Below, one piece after another: positions 22,969 to 34,199 of a stretch of 64,000 bases of DNA (position 1 is the stretch's first letter; each line of letters begins with the position of its first letter). A model generated the notes under the pieces. The model made no database searches and was not told the origin of the DNA. It saw nothing but the letters and a program-made list of their open reading frames with translations. The translations under genes were made by a program, and so were the position numbers. Origin of the DNA: Gnetum montanum (taxonomy: Eukaryota; Streptophyta; Gnetopsida; Gnetales; Gnetaceae); contig MNCI01017558.1 in the NCBI GenBank assembly GCA_015680685.1, positions 136,876 through 200,875 on the forward strand. The letters run 5' to 3'.

Positions 22969-24477
22969 ATTCTCTTTTTCTTAACTCTCCTTTTTCTTTT
23001 GCCATTAGGTCAATGAGTCTTTAAACACAATGAGATTTCATTTTGGATAACCTTCCTTGGGCATATACCCCAAGGGTTTCTCTTGTCTTGTTTTGTAGCC
23101 TATCGACAATGTGTCACAGTTGTTCCCTTTGCAAAAATCTATGGCATGGATGCCTATATAGTAATGAATAGTATCTTCTCATTTTCGCATGAAGGGATTC
23201 GTGTGTCCCTTGTTTTCATCATTGAATCTATTTTCTTAAATTAGACATTCTAGAATAAGTTTGATATTTGTTATTAAAAAGCTCTAGCATGGTACTCCAT
23301 CTTCAAATTGATTCTAGTTCTAAGGCTCTATACCATCTCTCTACTTCTTTTATGAGTGTTCTCAAAAATAACTTTAGTTTCTACCAATCATTTTCAATAT
23401 TCTTCAAGGCACATATATTGTGGAAGGCTCGAAGATGGTGATGTGGATCTACATTATATCCGCCTTCAAATTTTAGAATATTATTCATGTCTAGTTGCTT
23501 TATGTGACTATCCCTTACATTCCTTGTTGAAATATACACTTCTCTAATATTAACCATGTTGTGAGTGGCTACTATAGGTTCTTCATAATCTTTGAGTTCA
23601 TGAGCTCTACTATAGTGGTGACCCCTCTAATGCTCATAATGCTCTCTCTCTTCATATCTGACTCTTTCTCTTCTTTTCTTATGATTATCTTCTTCTTCCT
23701 CAAGATGTCTTTTATGATGCTCATATCTCTCATGATCCCTTCATCTCTCCCCATCATGATTCCTCATTCTGCTTTCTCCCTTAGCAAAATGTTTAGAAGA
23801 GTGTGAGGAGGAAGAGGAGGAAGTTGGAGAATGATGCCAAGTAGTTCTTCTTCTCTGACTTCTTGATTCATCCCTTTTTGATTTAGTAGAGGTTTTAGGC
23901 CTTAAATTCCTCCTAACTATGAAGACTTCCTTATCTCCTTTGGGTGTTTCTACAAGAGCTAAATGCAATTATATCTTGACGAGATCTTTGACATAGATAA
24001 CTGGTGTGTGAGATTGAGATCCATGGGTTTGATAGAATTGCTCTATGTGGAATATAGCATCATATCTTTCTTCTAAGATAACTATTTCAGGTACTTTCTT
24101 TCCCTTGTCAAACTCATGCCTTGTTTCCATAGCAGTGTTCCTTCTTACCTGAACCTCGGTTGGTAAGGCCTAGTCATGTGGTTGATGATGTTGTAACATT
24201 GCTGTACGTGGCTAAGGCTTGGCCTCATAAGGATTTCTTGTAACATTGATGGTGTAGAACATTATAAAGGCAAAACAATGTTACCCTCTAAATCTCTCTA
24301 TCTTAGTGGTTCATCTTGGCAAAAGACAAATGTGAAGTCAGGATAGTATGGATTAGTATGAGCATAGGAAATTCTAGTTTGCATAGGTACACTCTAGTCT
24401 TCTTTATTATATTTCCTATCGTGACTCTTATTAAATTCATTAGCACTTAGTGATTTATTCTTATTTGTAGAAGCCAT
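22969..24477 (-). pseudogene. Element E gag
   Basis: Starts with ATG at 24477 (CAT on the plus strand at 24475-24477), about 130 bases inside the primer site. An N-terminal part rich in Asn/Lys/Ser is followed by a highly charged Arg/Glu/His/Ser segment (about 23570-23870), then a capsid-like segment with ..H-H-H-L-R-A-F-H.. and ..R-W-Y-R-A-L.. (about 23250-23460). It ends with G-E-L-R-K at the LTR edge, a phrase also in B gag near 30820-30840. Stops (for example TAG in the Glu-Asp-stop-Ser region near 24390) make it a pseudogene. Confidence 0.6.
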
Positions 24478-24606
24478 ATTAAACATTTGATACCTTTAAG
24501 TGTTTACTTTTTTATAGAAAAAATTAGTTTAAGTGTAAAGGTTGTACTTGATGATTCTTAACATAATGAACTTTGTAAAATCAACTACTTAGCAAACATT
24601 AACACA

Positions 24607-24624
24607 TCCTTGGCAAAAGTGTCA
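24607..24624 (-). other. Primer-binding site of element E
   Basis: On the minus strand this 18-mer, next to the LTR, reads TGACACTTTTGCCAAGGA. It is a decayed match to the tRNA-Asp complement TGGCGCCGTTGCCGGGGA (12 of 18 bases), with most differences transitions. Athila elements are known to use tRNA-Asp. Confidence 0.5.
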
Positions 24625-24625
24625 A

Positions 24626-25150
24626 CAATGAGTGGTTGGATATTCTAACACTCCACTTTAAAAGTCACAAGTGTTCACATGTGACCTAATCATAATCCAT
24701 GGAGGACGAATGTAGATTCACTAGTAGTTGAGGTTTAGTTTACAATCATTGTCTACTCACTTTGAGTTAGTGAAGTTTAAGTTGTATGATTCAACTCTCA
24801 ATGAGGCATATAATATATTGATGTTGTTTAGCTTTAAGTGTCCTAAACACCAACATGATGGAAATTAAGATAAATTCTAAGTCTATTTATAATAGAAATA
24901 TAAATCTATGCTAGCCTATGATGATAAGTATCCACTTCTGGCTTGTCGTATACGTCAAGGACTCATGTAATCGTCATTGGGATTACCAAACAAATCCATT
25001 ACTGAGAGAATTAAGAGAACTCACCATTGGGTTACCAAATGATTACACGACATGCTCAAAACCAATCATACTTGTATTGCTTTACTAAGAGATGTAAGAA
25101 AAATTAATGTACTTAGAAATAGTAAATAACTTAAGTAAAGTAAAGATGTT
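24626..25150 (-). repeat. 5' LTR of element E, truncated
   Basis: Starts next to the PBS with CAATGAGTGG in place of TGATGAGTGG. It carries the family phrases (CACAAGTGTTCACATGTGA; CATTGGGATTACCAAAC at about 24975) at the same offsets as in the element B LTR up to about offset 480. It then gives way near 25150 to the older LTR D. Confidence 0.5.
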
Positions 25151-25286
25151 AACAAGTAACTTCCTAAGTTTGCCTATAGTCCTAAACAATGAATAGTGGA
25201 ATTGTATGATCATTGTCTTCCTAGCTCACACTTATGTTATCAATACATATGGTAAAATGTTAGTTAAGGCCCATGATGTCTATTTT
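25150..25286 (-). repeat. Left piece of LTR D (target of element B)
   Basis: Homologous to positions about 100-215 of the B LTR (TGATCATTGTCTTCC, then TATGGTAAAATG). It is cut by B at 25286/25287 and continues at 33233. The start of this LTR is missing. Confidence 0.5.
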
Positions 25287-26081
25287 TGATGAGCGGCAAG
25301 GTACCCCTATGCCCAACCATACAAATCACAAGCATTCATGTGTGATTTGGTCAAACTCCACAAACCTTAAGTTCTTAAGTACATTGGTTTTAAGGAAGTG
25401 AAATCTAATTAGAATGATCATTGCCTTCTTAGTTCCACTTATGAGATACAAGTATATGGTTAAGTGCAACTGAGGTATGTGATTTTTATCATTTTATATT
25501 TTATAAGTTTAATCACCTAGCACTAGAATGAAAGGTAGAGTAATTTAAGATCTAATTCGCCTACTACCTAGCTAGCCTAACACAAGTACCCATTCCCACT
25601 CTGTAGACACATCCTAAACACATATAGTGTTGCTATGTTACCAAACGTTAAGCATTTCTGGGTTACCAAACACTACAAGTACGCTCAAAGTGGTCATGCT
25701 TGGGTTCATTAACAACTATAAATTAACTACCTAATTAAAGTGCATGAATATCAAATGCATTAAAGGAAAAATTAATCTATTCTCAATGCTAAAAACACTA
25801 TCAAAGGGTTCATTTTTATTCCTGTCACACTGTTGTGCTCAGGTACATCAGTGCTCGAACAAAGATCCATAAACACTTAGACTCCTACTGTGGGCACTCA
25901 GAAAATATTCCAACTCTGGAGAAAATAAACTACAAGAGCTTCACTATGCTACGACAAAAACTATATGAAAATCATGAGCCCAAGAACTATATTTATAGGT
26001 TGGCATATACCCTACAATATCAAATATTCAACATCATGTCTTGGGGCTCGATATCAGAGCTAGTCAAAACATGATTTATCA
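25287..26081 (-). repeat. 3' LTR of element B
   Basis: Starts TGATGAGCGG and ends GATTTATCA; the TSD ATTTT precedes it at 25282-25286. It pairs with 32418-33227. Confidence 0.9.
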
Positions 26082-26093
26082 TACCCCCACAAC
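26082..26093 (-). other. Polypurine tract of element B
   Basis: Minus strand reads GTTGTGGGGGTA directly before the 3' LTR. The same tract, ATTATGGGGGTA, stands beside LTR D at 33893-33904. It primes plus-strand DNA synthesis in LTR elements. Confidence 0.8.
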
Positions 26094-26310
26094 TAAATGA
26101 AAACTCATCCTCAAGTGAAGACGAGGAGGAACAAGTTTCTTAAAAAATATTGGGAAGGTATGAGATTATTGATTGACATACAAACTAAATCAAATGGAAC
26201 AAACAGACTCCTAAGTGCCTGAGTGTATGGATTACAATCTTTTACAAAATTGGGTGTTCATGATAAGAGAAGAGAACACCCTAGACAAAACTGACATCCA
26301 ACTCATGAAC

Positions 26311-29001
26311 TCAGGCAGTTGGATATTCATTGAGGTACATGTGTGGGGTTCCAGTAGAGGACCTTATCTCCCAATTGAATTTTACTTTCCTAATTTTAAG
26401 GTCATGGCACTTTTTGTTGAATGCCTTGTATAACTCGTTAGATGATAGAGCCACCAATCGATTTTCATTAAGCAAGTTGAGATTCATTAATCTTTCTTTT
26501 TGTGCTAGACTGAAGTCAAGGTCAAGGTCACAAGCTATTGAAAGTGTACGAAGCTTAGATTGAATGGAAAGTGTTGGTAATTTTCCATACATAAGCTCAT
26601 AGGGAGAATAGCCTATAGGAAGTTTCCATGTTGAGCAATAGGCCCAAAGGGCATTGTTGAGTTTTGTGCTCCAGTCTTTTCTATATTTGCTAAAAATTCT
26701 TGTTAGAATCTTTGTGATTTCCCTATTGGTAACCTTAGCTTGACCATTGGCTTGGGAGTGGTAGGGTGTTGTGAGTTTATGTTCAACCCCCAAGCGTTAC
26801 ATGAGCTTTTGAAAGGTAGTTCTTATCAAGTGAGTTCCATTATCAAAAATTAAGCATGTGGCACATCAAACCTATTTACAATGTTTTCTTGTAAAAATTG
26901 AGTAGCAGTAGAAGATTTACAGTCAGTGACAGCTACTACTTCTACCCATTTTGTACAATAGTTAACAGCGACTATGATGTATGCCTTTTCATTTGACATG
27001 AGTGTGATGGGACCCATGAAATCAATGCCCCATATCTCAAAGGATTCCAATGTTTGGATCCATTGTTGAGGTCCCTCCATTTGAGCAATCATTTCACCAT
27101 CTCGTTAGCAACATTCACAAGAGTGGACATATTTATAAGCATCCCTAAAGATTATTTTCCACTAATACCTTACCATTAGGATTTTAATGACCATGCATCT
27201 CCCAGCATAGTGGTCCCCACAAGGACCTTGATGAGCATCCTAGAGAACATGCAGTTGATCAGCATTAGGGACATACCATTGAACCAAGCCATCGACACAC
27301 ACCTTGTAAAGATGTCCATTGATCTCCATAAAGCATTTTACCTAGTGAAGAAATTGTTGTTTCTTTTAGTGGTCTAACCCTTGTAACATCTCTTGGGTAA
27401 GAAGATAGGTGAGAATTCCATCATACCATTGAGGCTCATTAAGTCATTGTTCTATAATAGCCCCAGCAAAGAGGAGTTCATCAAGAAATAGATCAGATGG
27501 TGGGCTTTCATCTTCTTTGTTGTCCCATCTTAATTGAGACAAGTGGTCGACAACCACATTCTCAGTGCCCTTTCAATCTACCATCTTAAGATCGAATTCC
27601 TGTAAGATCACCAACCACTGTATGACACATGGGCTCACCGTTGGCTTATTCATTAGGAAGTGGATGGTGTTGTGGTCCATGTGCACAAACATTTTGTATT
27701 CAAACACATAATACCTAAAATTCTCTAGAGCAAACACCATTGCCATCAATTCTTTTTCTGGAGTGGTGTAGTTCCGTTGTGCACCCACAATGCTTTGGCT
27801 TGCACAGTGGATGTAATATGGACATTTCTTGTTATCCATCTATGTAAGTATAGCTCCCAAAGCATAATTTGATGCATTTTTCATAACATGAAACAGTCTG
27901 GACCATTCAAGTGCTTGTAGGATTGGAGTTTCTACAAGTTTCTCCTTCAATTGCTAGAATGCTTTTTTGCATTCCATGGTCCAGACAAATGGAGCATCTT
28001 TCTTTGTCAGCTCAGCCAATGATTTTATGATCTTTGAGAAATTCTCTATGAATCACTCGTAGTATCAAGTATGTCCAAGGAATGATCAAACATCTTTGAT
28101 AGTTTCTAGTTGGTAGGTTATTCCTTGGATGACCCTTAATTTTTTAAGGTTGGCCTCAATTCTTGCTTGTGATATTCTATGCCCCAACAAAATGCCCTCT
28201 TAGACCATCAGATGACTTTTCTACCAATTGAGATACAAGTTTGTTTCAACACATCATTTTAACACTTACTCAAGGTGGTCTAAGACTTGCTCAAATGTAG
28301 CTTCATAGGTGGAGAAGTCATCCATGAAGACTTCCACACCGATACTGATTTGCTATTGAAAAATGCTAAGGAATAGGCGTTGGCATGTAGCACGAGCATT
28401 GCATAGATCAAAAGGCATCTTGCAATATGCAAAAGTCCTCTAGCATGATCTAGATCTAGCCATAGCCACTATAACCATCCAAAAAATTGTAGTAATAATG
28501 CCTAAATATTGTGTCTAACACCTGATCAATGAATGAAAATGAGAAATGGTCCTTGAATGTTGCCATATTTAGCAATCGAAAATCAATGCAAACCCACCAC
28601 TTGCCATCTTTCTTTAGCATAATCATGAGTGGACTAACCCACTTACTATCTGCAATGGGATAGATAAACCCTACCTTAAGGATTTGTTCAATTTCCTCCT
28701 TGATGATCCACTTCAGTTTGGAGTGTAAGCACCTTTGTGGCTATCTCTTTGGCTTCATAGTCGAGTCAGTGTAGATGCGATGCTGGCATATCCTAAGATC
28801 AATCCCTATGAGTTTAGGATATGACCAAGCAAAGGCTACAGACCATTTTTCAATCACATTCAATAGCATATGTTTTCGTTTTGGAGTAATATTTGCATTG
28901 ATTATCACCGGGTTTCCATTTTTTAAGAACACATATTCTATTCCAACCAGTAGAATTTTTAATTCAAGGGGCTCTTGCTTGAAATTTTTAGGAATTTCCA
29001 C
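26311..29001 (-). pseudogene. Element B pol (RT, RNase H, integrase)
   Basis: Read right to left. The pre-RT segment is 28741-29001, with ..S-V-A-F-A-W-S-Y.. and ..C-Q-H-R-I-Y.. RT is about 28050-28740; its F-M-D-D motif is intact near 28318-28332. RNase H is about 27560-27890 and is open for 88 codons. The integrase core, 26850-27092, keeps G-I-D-F-M-G-P-I. The C-terminal part, 26311-26793, has N-G-Q-A-K where the catalytic Glu is expected (Glu to Lys), followed by a tail near W-E-I-R-S. It matches element A segment by segment. Several stops and frame changes separate the open pieces. Confidence 0.82.
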
Positions 29002-32000
29002 CTATCCCCATTAAGTATCATCATTTGCATCATCAAAGAGTTGGTGATGAATTTACTCTAGTTCATCCATGCCTGCAACGTATGCACATGTGAGGCTCTC
29101 AATAGGTTCCATGCAAAGTGTGCTACTCTCAGAATCAATGGTTAGCCACTGGGTGCCCTCTTGATTTGTGGCTACTACGTACAAACACCTTTGAATATCA
29201 ACTTCTAGTGCACACTGCTTGCATGCAGAGATGGATGCTCATTTCACTACCCAGAGTTTCTGCACATAATTATACCCTGTATCCCTGTATATGATGCATG
29301 AAATTCACTTCTTCTCGATCTTCCTGAATGCATTTTATTTAAATATTTCTAGGGAAAGATCTCTAATGCCATTTTTGCATCAACAGTGCTTAGCCATGCC
29401 CTTCACATGATGATTGGAAAGTCCGCTTTCTAGTTCTCCACCTTGACTCATAGGAAATCAATAGGATAAGACCACCCATAGACAATGGTCACAATGTCTT
29501 CTACTAGTTCCAATGGAATAGTGATGAATTAGTTTGCCAATTCTAATCTGATATTGCTCTTATTTAAAGGAGGCAAGTTCCATGCAGTATACATCTCATG
29601 AGAAATTAGATTGAAACCAAAACCTAAGTCAAGAAGAGCTTTTCATGGTTTATTCCTAGCAATCTGCAAATAAATACGAGAACTCCCAAGATCTACTAAT
29701 TTCCTAGGGGTTTTCAACACAAATCCAATCAAATACAGTGTAAGTAAGCATGGCAGGTGTTTGATTTGAAGGGGACTTGAAGGAATTTGATATAAAGGAA
29801 GACAAAGGAATAAGGTTGTCAATTGCAGGTGTATTCTAGGGCTTAGGCAAACTGCATGGTTAGAAGAAAGGTCTTTTCTTTGATCAAGTATCTAAACCAC
29901 TCGGTTGATGAACTGATTATAGATTAATGACCCTGGTAGCATTGTGTTATTGTGGTTGAGCTAGGTGTTCATCCTACATAGGTGGAGCAAGTGGTACCTA
30001 TGTGGATGGAGGAGGAAGATGTGCAGGAATAGGAGGAGGATAAGGGTAAAAGGTGGTATCACTTCTTACATGTGGAAAATGAGTTTGATAATAATCAAAA
30101 GGATGGTAGTGAGATTGGAAATTAGAAACGTGATTGGAGGAGTCACATGAAGACAAGTGTTATTAAATGTAATTCCCATATGGATCAGGTTGTCAGTGGG
30201 TATTACTACCTTGGTGGTGCTAGTGTCCATGATTGTGGTTGCTGCCACTATTGATATTTCTCATATAGTTGCAGTGGAGTTCCACTTGGATAATACTATT
30301 GTTGCTAGTGGAACTGCCTAGAATTTCCTTGAGGATAAGGCAATCTTTTGGGTGTTTACCTTTGTGCTAGTCATGGATTCAAGGCATACACCCCAGATTA
30401 TTGTAAGTGTGACAAAATAGGATAACATCCTTTAGGATGTTCATAATGGCAGATGTCACATCCACCATCATTATCTAATTCAATTCCTACAACTTCCTCT
30501 ATTGCAACAATGTTGCCTATACCTCTTTGATAGGCACATTCAGCTTCCTTGCATCTCCTACGCTCATGATCACTACCTTGTTTCTTGGACTCTTCAATAA
30601 TTTTTAGGATGACTTAAAATCTACTATCCATGGAGTCCCATCATTGGTCAACCTTGGCCATAATTTTAGATTGAAATTTTTGAAGTGATAAGGCTTTTCG
30701 ATTCACAACCTCATCAAGTGTTGATTCTCCCTCACTATCACAAAATTGAACCTCCCTCTTTTGAATGGAAGGATCATGGTTATATTCTTCTACACTTTCT
30801 CATTTTCTTAATTCACCTTCCTCTTTAGCTACCTACTTAATTAATCTTTGGATCTGATAGGCGCTTAATTCTGACAGTTGCCCTTGGGCATAGACACTAA
30901 GGGTTATCCTCGTTTCAGATCAAAGCCCATCTACAATGTGGTGAAGTTGATCCAATTAAGAATAACCATGGTTAGGACATTTGTGCATTAAGGAATAATA
31001 TTAGCCAATGGTAGCATCCAAGGGTTCATGTGTTCCTTGTTTTCATCCTTAGATCTGCCTTCTCAAGTTGGACACTCTGGAGTATTTGTCATTGAATAAT
31101 TCAAGCATTATACTCCATTGTTTGATAGATTTTGGTTCTAAGGATTGGTACCAATTTTCTACTTCTTTAATGAATGTCCTTGGGAACAACTTAAATTTTT
31201 GCCACTCATTTTCTATATTCTACAAGTTACATGCATCTTTAAAAACTTGGAGATGGTTCTACAAATCTAAGTTATATCCCCCTTCAAACCTAGGGATATT
31301 GTTCATGTATAGCCTTTTGATCCAACTATCCTTTACATTCCTTGTTGGAATTCATACTATCTCTGTGATTTTTAGCGTACTCCAAGTAGCAAGCAAAGTT
31401 TCATCAAGGCCTTGATTTTGGTGCCTACAATGCCCTCTGCTACCCCTTCGTTCATGATGATGGATCTTCCTTGAATGCCTATGCCCTTAATTTTGTCCTA
31501 CCTAATAGTCCCTTTGGTTATCTCAGTCTCATCAGTCACCTCCATCACAGTCATGCCCCCTACAATTGCGATCAAAGCTAAAAGAACAAGAAGATGACAA
31601 AGAAGGTGAAGAGGAAGGAGGACTAGAACCATCACATTGCCTACTACCCCCTCTTCAAGATTGTGACCATGATCATGATCTTATTTCTTTTTTGCATCTA
31701 TGCCTTGACTTGCCTCTTTGGATCCTTCTTCGTCATTTGATCCATTGTTACCAGAACCAAGGTTGTGAATCGTGGACTACAAGTTCTAGTTTTAGCCTCC
31801 TTCATCGAAGTCAAAAAGAGGAATTTCACTGGATGGAAAACCTCCAAAGAAGGGTTCTCCACCATCTTTTTGGTATAGTAGGAATAGAAAATCATTAAAT
31901 CCTTTTCCCTTCACAAATTCATGACGTTGTTCTAACTCGTGCTTCTTGAGATGCTATGCATCAGTGGGATGATCATCCCTAGCATCACTATCCTACACAA

Positions 32001-32398
32001 CATACTCAACATGAAGTCCTTAGAGACCCCATCATATAAGCATTTTTTGGAGCATCACAGGAACAGATCGATCGGGTAGCAACACAATGTTTCCCTCCAT
32101 GTCAAACCACCATAGTTGTTCATCCTAATGTAGGATAAAGGTAAAATTTAGTACATACTCAACAGGATGAGCATATACCACTCAGTATTTTTGAGGCACT
32201 AGCTAATGTACTCCATTAGAATTGGACGGAAAATCACTCTTGTGAGAAGAAGATATTTTATGTTAGGAAATAAAAATTGCAGTGTGCTTCTAAATATTAT
32301 TGTAGTTATTTTTGAAGTATGGTATGACTCTAAGGTTTGTTTCAATGATTTGAATAATTTTTCACTAGTCCTAGATAGCACACGTAATAACTAAAAGG
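29002..32398 (-). pseudogene. Element B gag and protease region
   Basis: Protease remnant at about 29300-29680, with L-L-D-L-G-F-G in place of a D-[ST]-G site and N-L-I-S-H-E-M-Y after it, parallel to A. A linker rich in Asn, His and Pro is at about 30010-30280. A charged segment with G-E-L-R-K lies near 30820-30840, and capsid-like gag upstream of about 30900. The far 5' part (31560-32200) has Glu/Lys-rich coding-like stretches. Many stops. I give no exact start codon. Confidence 0.6.
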
Positions 32399-32416
32399 TC
32401 TCCAACAATGGTGCCA
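32399..32416 (-). other. Primer-binding site of element B
   Basis: Minus strand reads TGGCACCATTGTTGGAGA, one base inside the 5' LTR. It matches the tRNA-Asp complement TGGCGCCGTTGCCGGGGA at 13 of 18 positions, and all five differences are transitions. This supports the Athila call. Confidence 0.7.
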
Positions 32417-32417
32417 A

Positions 32418-33227
32418 TGATGAGCAGCCAGGTACCCTTACGCCCAACCATACGAATCACAAGCATTCACGTGCAATCTAGTCGAACTTTGTAGACCTTA
32501 AGTTCTTAAGTACACTAGTTTCAAGGAAGTAAAATCTAATTGGAATGATTTTTGTCTTTTAAATTCCACTTGCAAGGTACAAGTATATGGTTAAGTGCAA
32601 CTGAGGTATGTGATTTTTATCATTTTATATTTTATAAGTTCAATCGCCTAGAACCAAAATGAAAGGTAGAGTAATTTAAGATCTAATTCATCTACTACCT
32701 AGCTAGCCTAACACAAGTACCTGTTCCCACTCTCCAAACACATCTTAAATGCATATAGCACTACTAGGCTACCAAACATTAAGCATTTCTAAGTTACCAA
32801 TCACTACACATATCCTCGAAGTGGTCATGCTTGGGTTCATTAACAACTGGAAATAAATTGCCTAATTAAACTGCATTAAAGTATAGTGCATGAATATCAA
32901 ATGCATTAAAGGAAACATTAATCTATTCTTAATGCTACAAGGATTATCAAAGGATTCATTTTTATTCCTGTCACATTGTTATTTTCAAGTACATCAGTGC
33001 TCAAGCAAAGATCTATACACACTTAGACTCCTACTACGAGCACTCAAAAAATATTCTAACTCTAGAGAAAACAAACTACAAGAGCTTTCCTATGCTATGA
33101 CAAAGACTATATGAAAATCATGAGCCCAAGCGCTATATTTATAGGCTGGCATATACCTCACGATATTGGATATTCAACATCACGTCTTGGGGCCCGATAT
33201 CAAAGCCAATCAAAACATGATTCATCA
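32418..33227 (-). repeat. 5' LTR of element B
   Basis: Starts TGATGAGCAG and ends GATTCATCA; followed by the TSD ATTTT at 33228-33232. It carries the tandem-like phrases AAGGTAGAGTAATTTAAGATC and GGGTTCATTAACAAC shared with the 3' LTR. Confidence 0.9.
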
Positions 33228-33892
33228 ATTTTTATAAGTATTTTTATATATTTTTTTATCCTAATGACTAGATGAGTGAATGGAGATTTAACAATTAATT
33301 ATCTTACTACTTAACTAATCTATTGACCAACTATCTTAACATAAAGTAACCATTCCCACTTGTCGAACGCATTTTGAACTAGTATCAATGCTATTGGATT
33401 ATCAAGCAATTGTTACTGGATATACCAAATATCCACTACTGGGATTCCCAAGTGTAATATGTTATGCTTGAAGTGGTCATACTTATGTATTTATTATTAA
33501 GTAAATTAATTAATTAAAACCATGAATGAAAATTGCATTAAAAGTGAAGTGTTGCAATGAATATAAGAAATCTTGACTTTGTTATCATTCACGCCAGTGC
33601 ATTCAAGTACATAGTATTCAAATAAAGCACCGTACAATTCCTTAAATTCACACTACAGGCACTTAAAGGGAAAATATTCTAACTCTAAAGAAACCAAATT
33701 CCAAGAACTTTGCTATGCTATGAATTCTAAGTTGACATAAATCTGGATGGCAAGCTCAATTATATAAGCATGGCCTGCATTAGTGTTGACACATCTACAT
33801 CAATGCATCTAACCATGCATCGATGGGGATATGTCAACAAGGCTGCGTTGATGCATGTCCATCGATGCAACCTATTTAAGTAGAACTCATCA
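33228..33892 (-). repeat. Right piece of LTR D, a 3' LTR
   Basis: Continues LTR D after the B insertion and ends ACTCATCA at 33892, next to a polypurine tract (33893-33904). It is therefore the 3' LTR of a minus-strand element whose body lies to the right. Near its end it has a palindrome-rich stretch with CATCGATG and TGCATCGATG repeats (about 33790-33880). Confidence 0.75.
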
Positions 33893-34199
33893 TACCCCCA
33901 TAATTAACTAAAAACTCATCCTTAAGTGAACAAAAATGGGATCAAGCTTCTTACAAAATTTAGGGAGGTATGGAATTTATTAACTAAAAGATAGACTGAC
34001 TAACTCTACTAACTCTAAGTGCTAGATTATATGAATTTACAAACATTAGTATCCATTACAATAAAATTGGATACTTTACAAAAGACTAGAGTAGGTGCCT
34101 ATGGGATTACTAAAGTTATGAAGAACTCTCAAATAGTGCTTGGAAGTGGAGGCTCTTGTGGCACTAAAGGTTCTTTTCCAAGTTCCAATGCTAGTGGAG

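Larger units (their letters stand above)
22060..25150 (-). mobile_element. Element E: small LTR element with gag but no pol
   Basis: Plus-strand order: LTR (about 22060-22968), gag on the minus strand (about 22969-24477), primer-binding site (24607-24624), second LTR (24626 to about 25150, truncated). Gag runs straight into the 3' LTR, with no protease, RT or integrase. The LTRs belong to the same broad family as element B. Either pol was lost by an internal deletion or this is a gag-only non-autonomous element. Confidence 0.6.
25287..33227 (-). mobile_element. Element B: complete Athila-like Ty3 element, target duplication ATTTT
   Basis: Two LTRs of 795 and 810 bases (25287-26081 and 32418-33227) both begin TGATGAGC and end TCATCA or TTATCA on the plus strand. 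The five bases ATTTT flank both ends (25282-25286 and 33228-33232), a target-site duplication. PPT is at 26082-26093 and PBS at 32399-32416, so transcription runs right to left. Over the first ~215 bases the LTRs differ at about 30 sites by eye, mostly transitions, so the insertion is old. Internal gag, protease, RT, RNase H and integrase are all present but broken. Confidence 0.9.
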
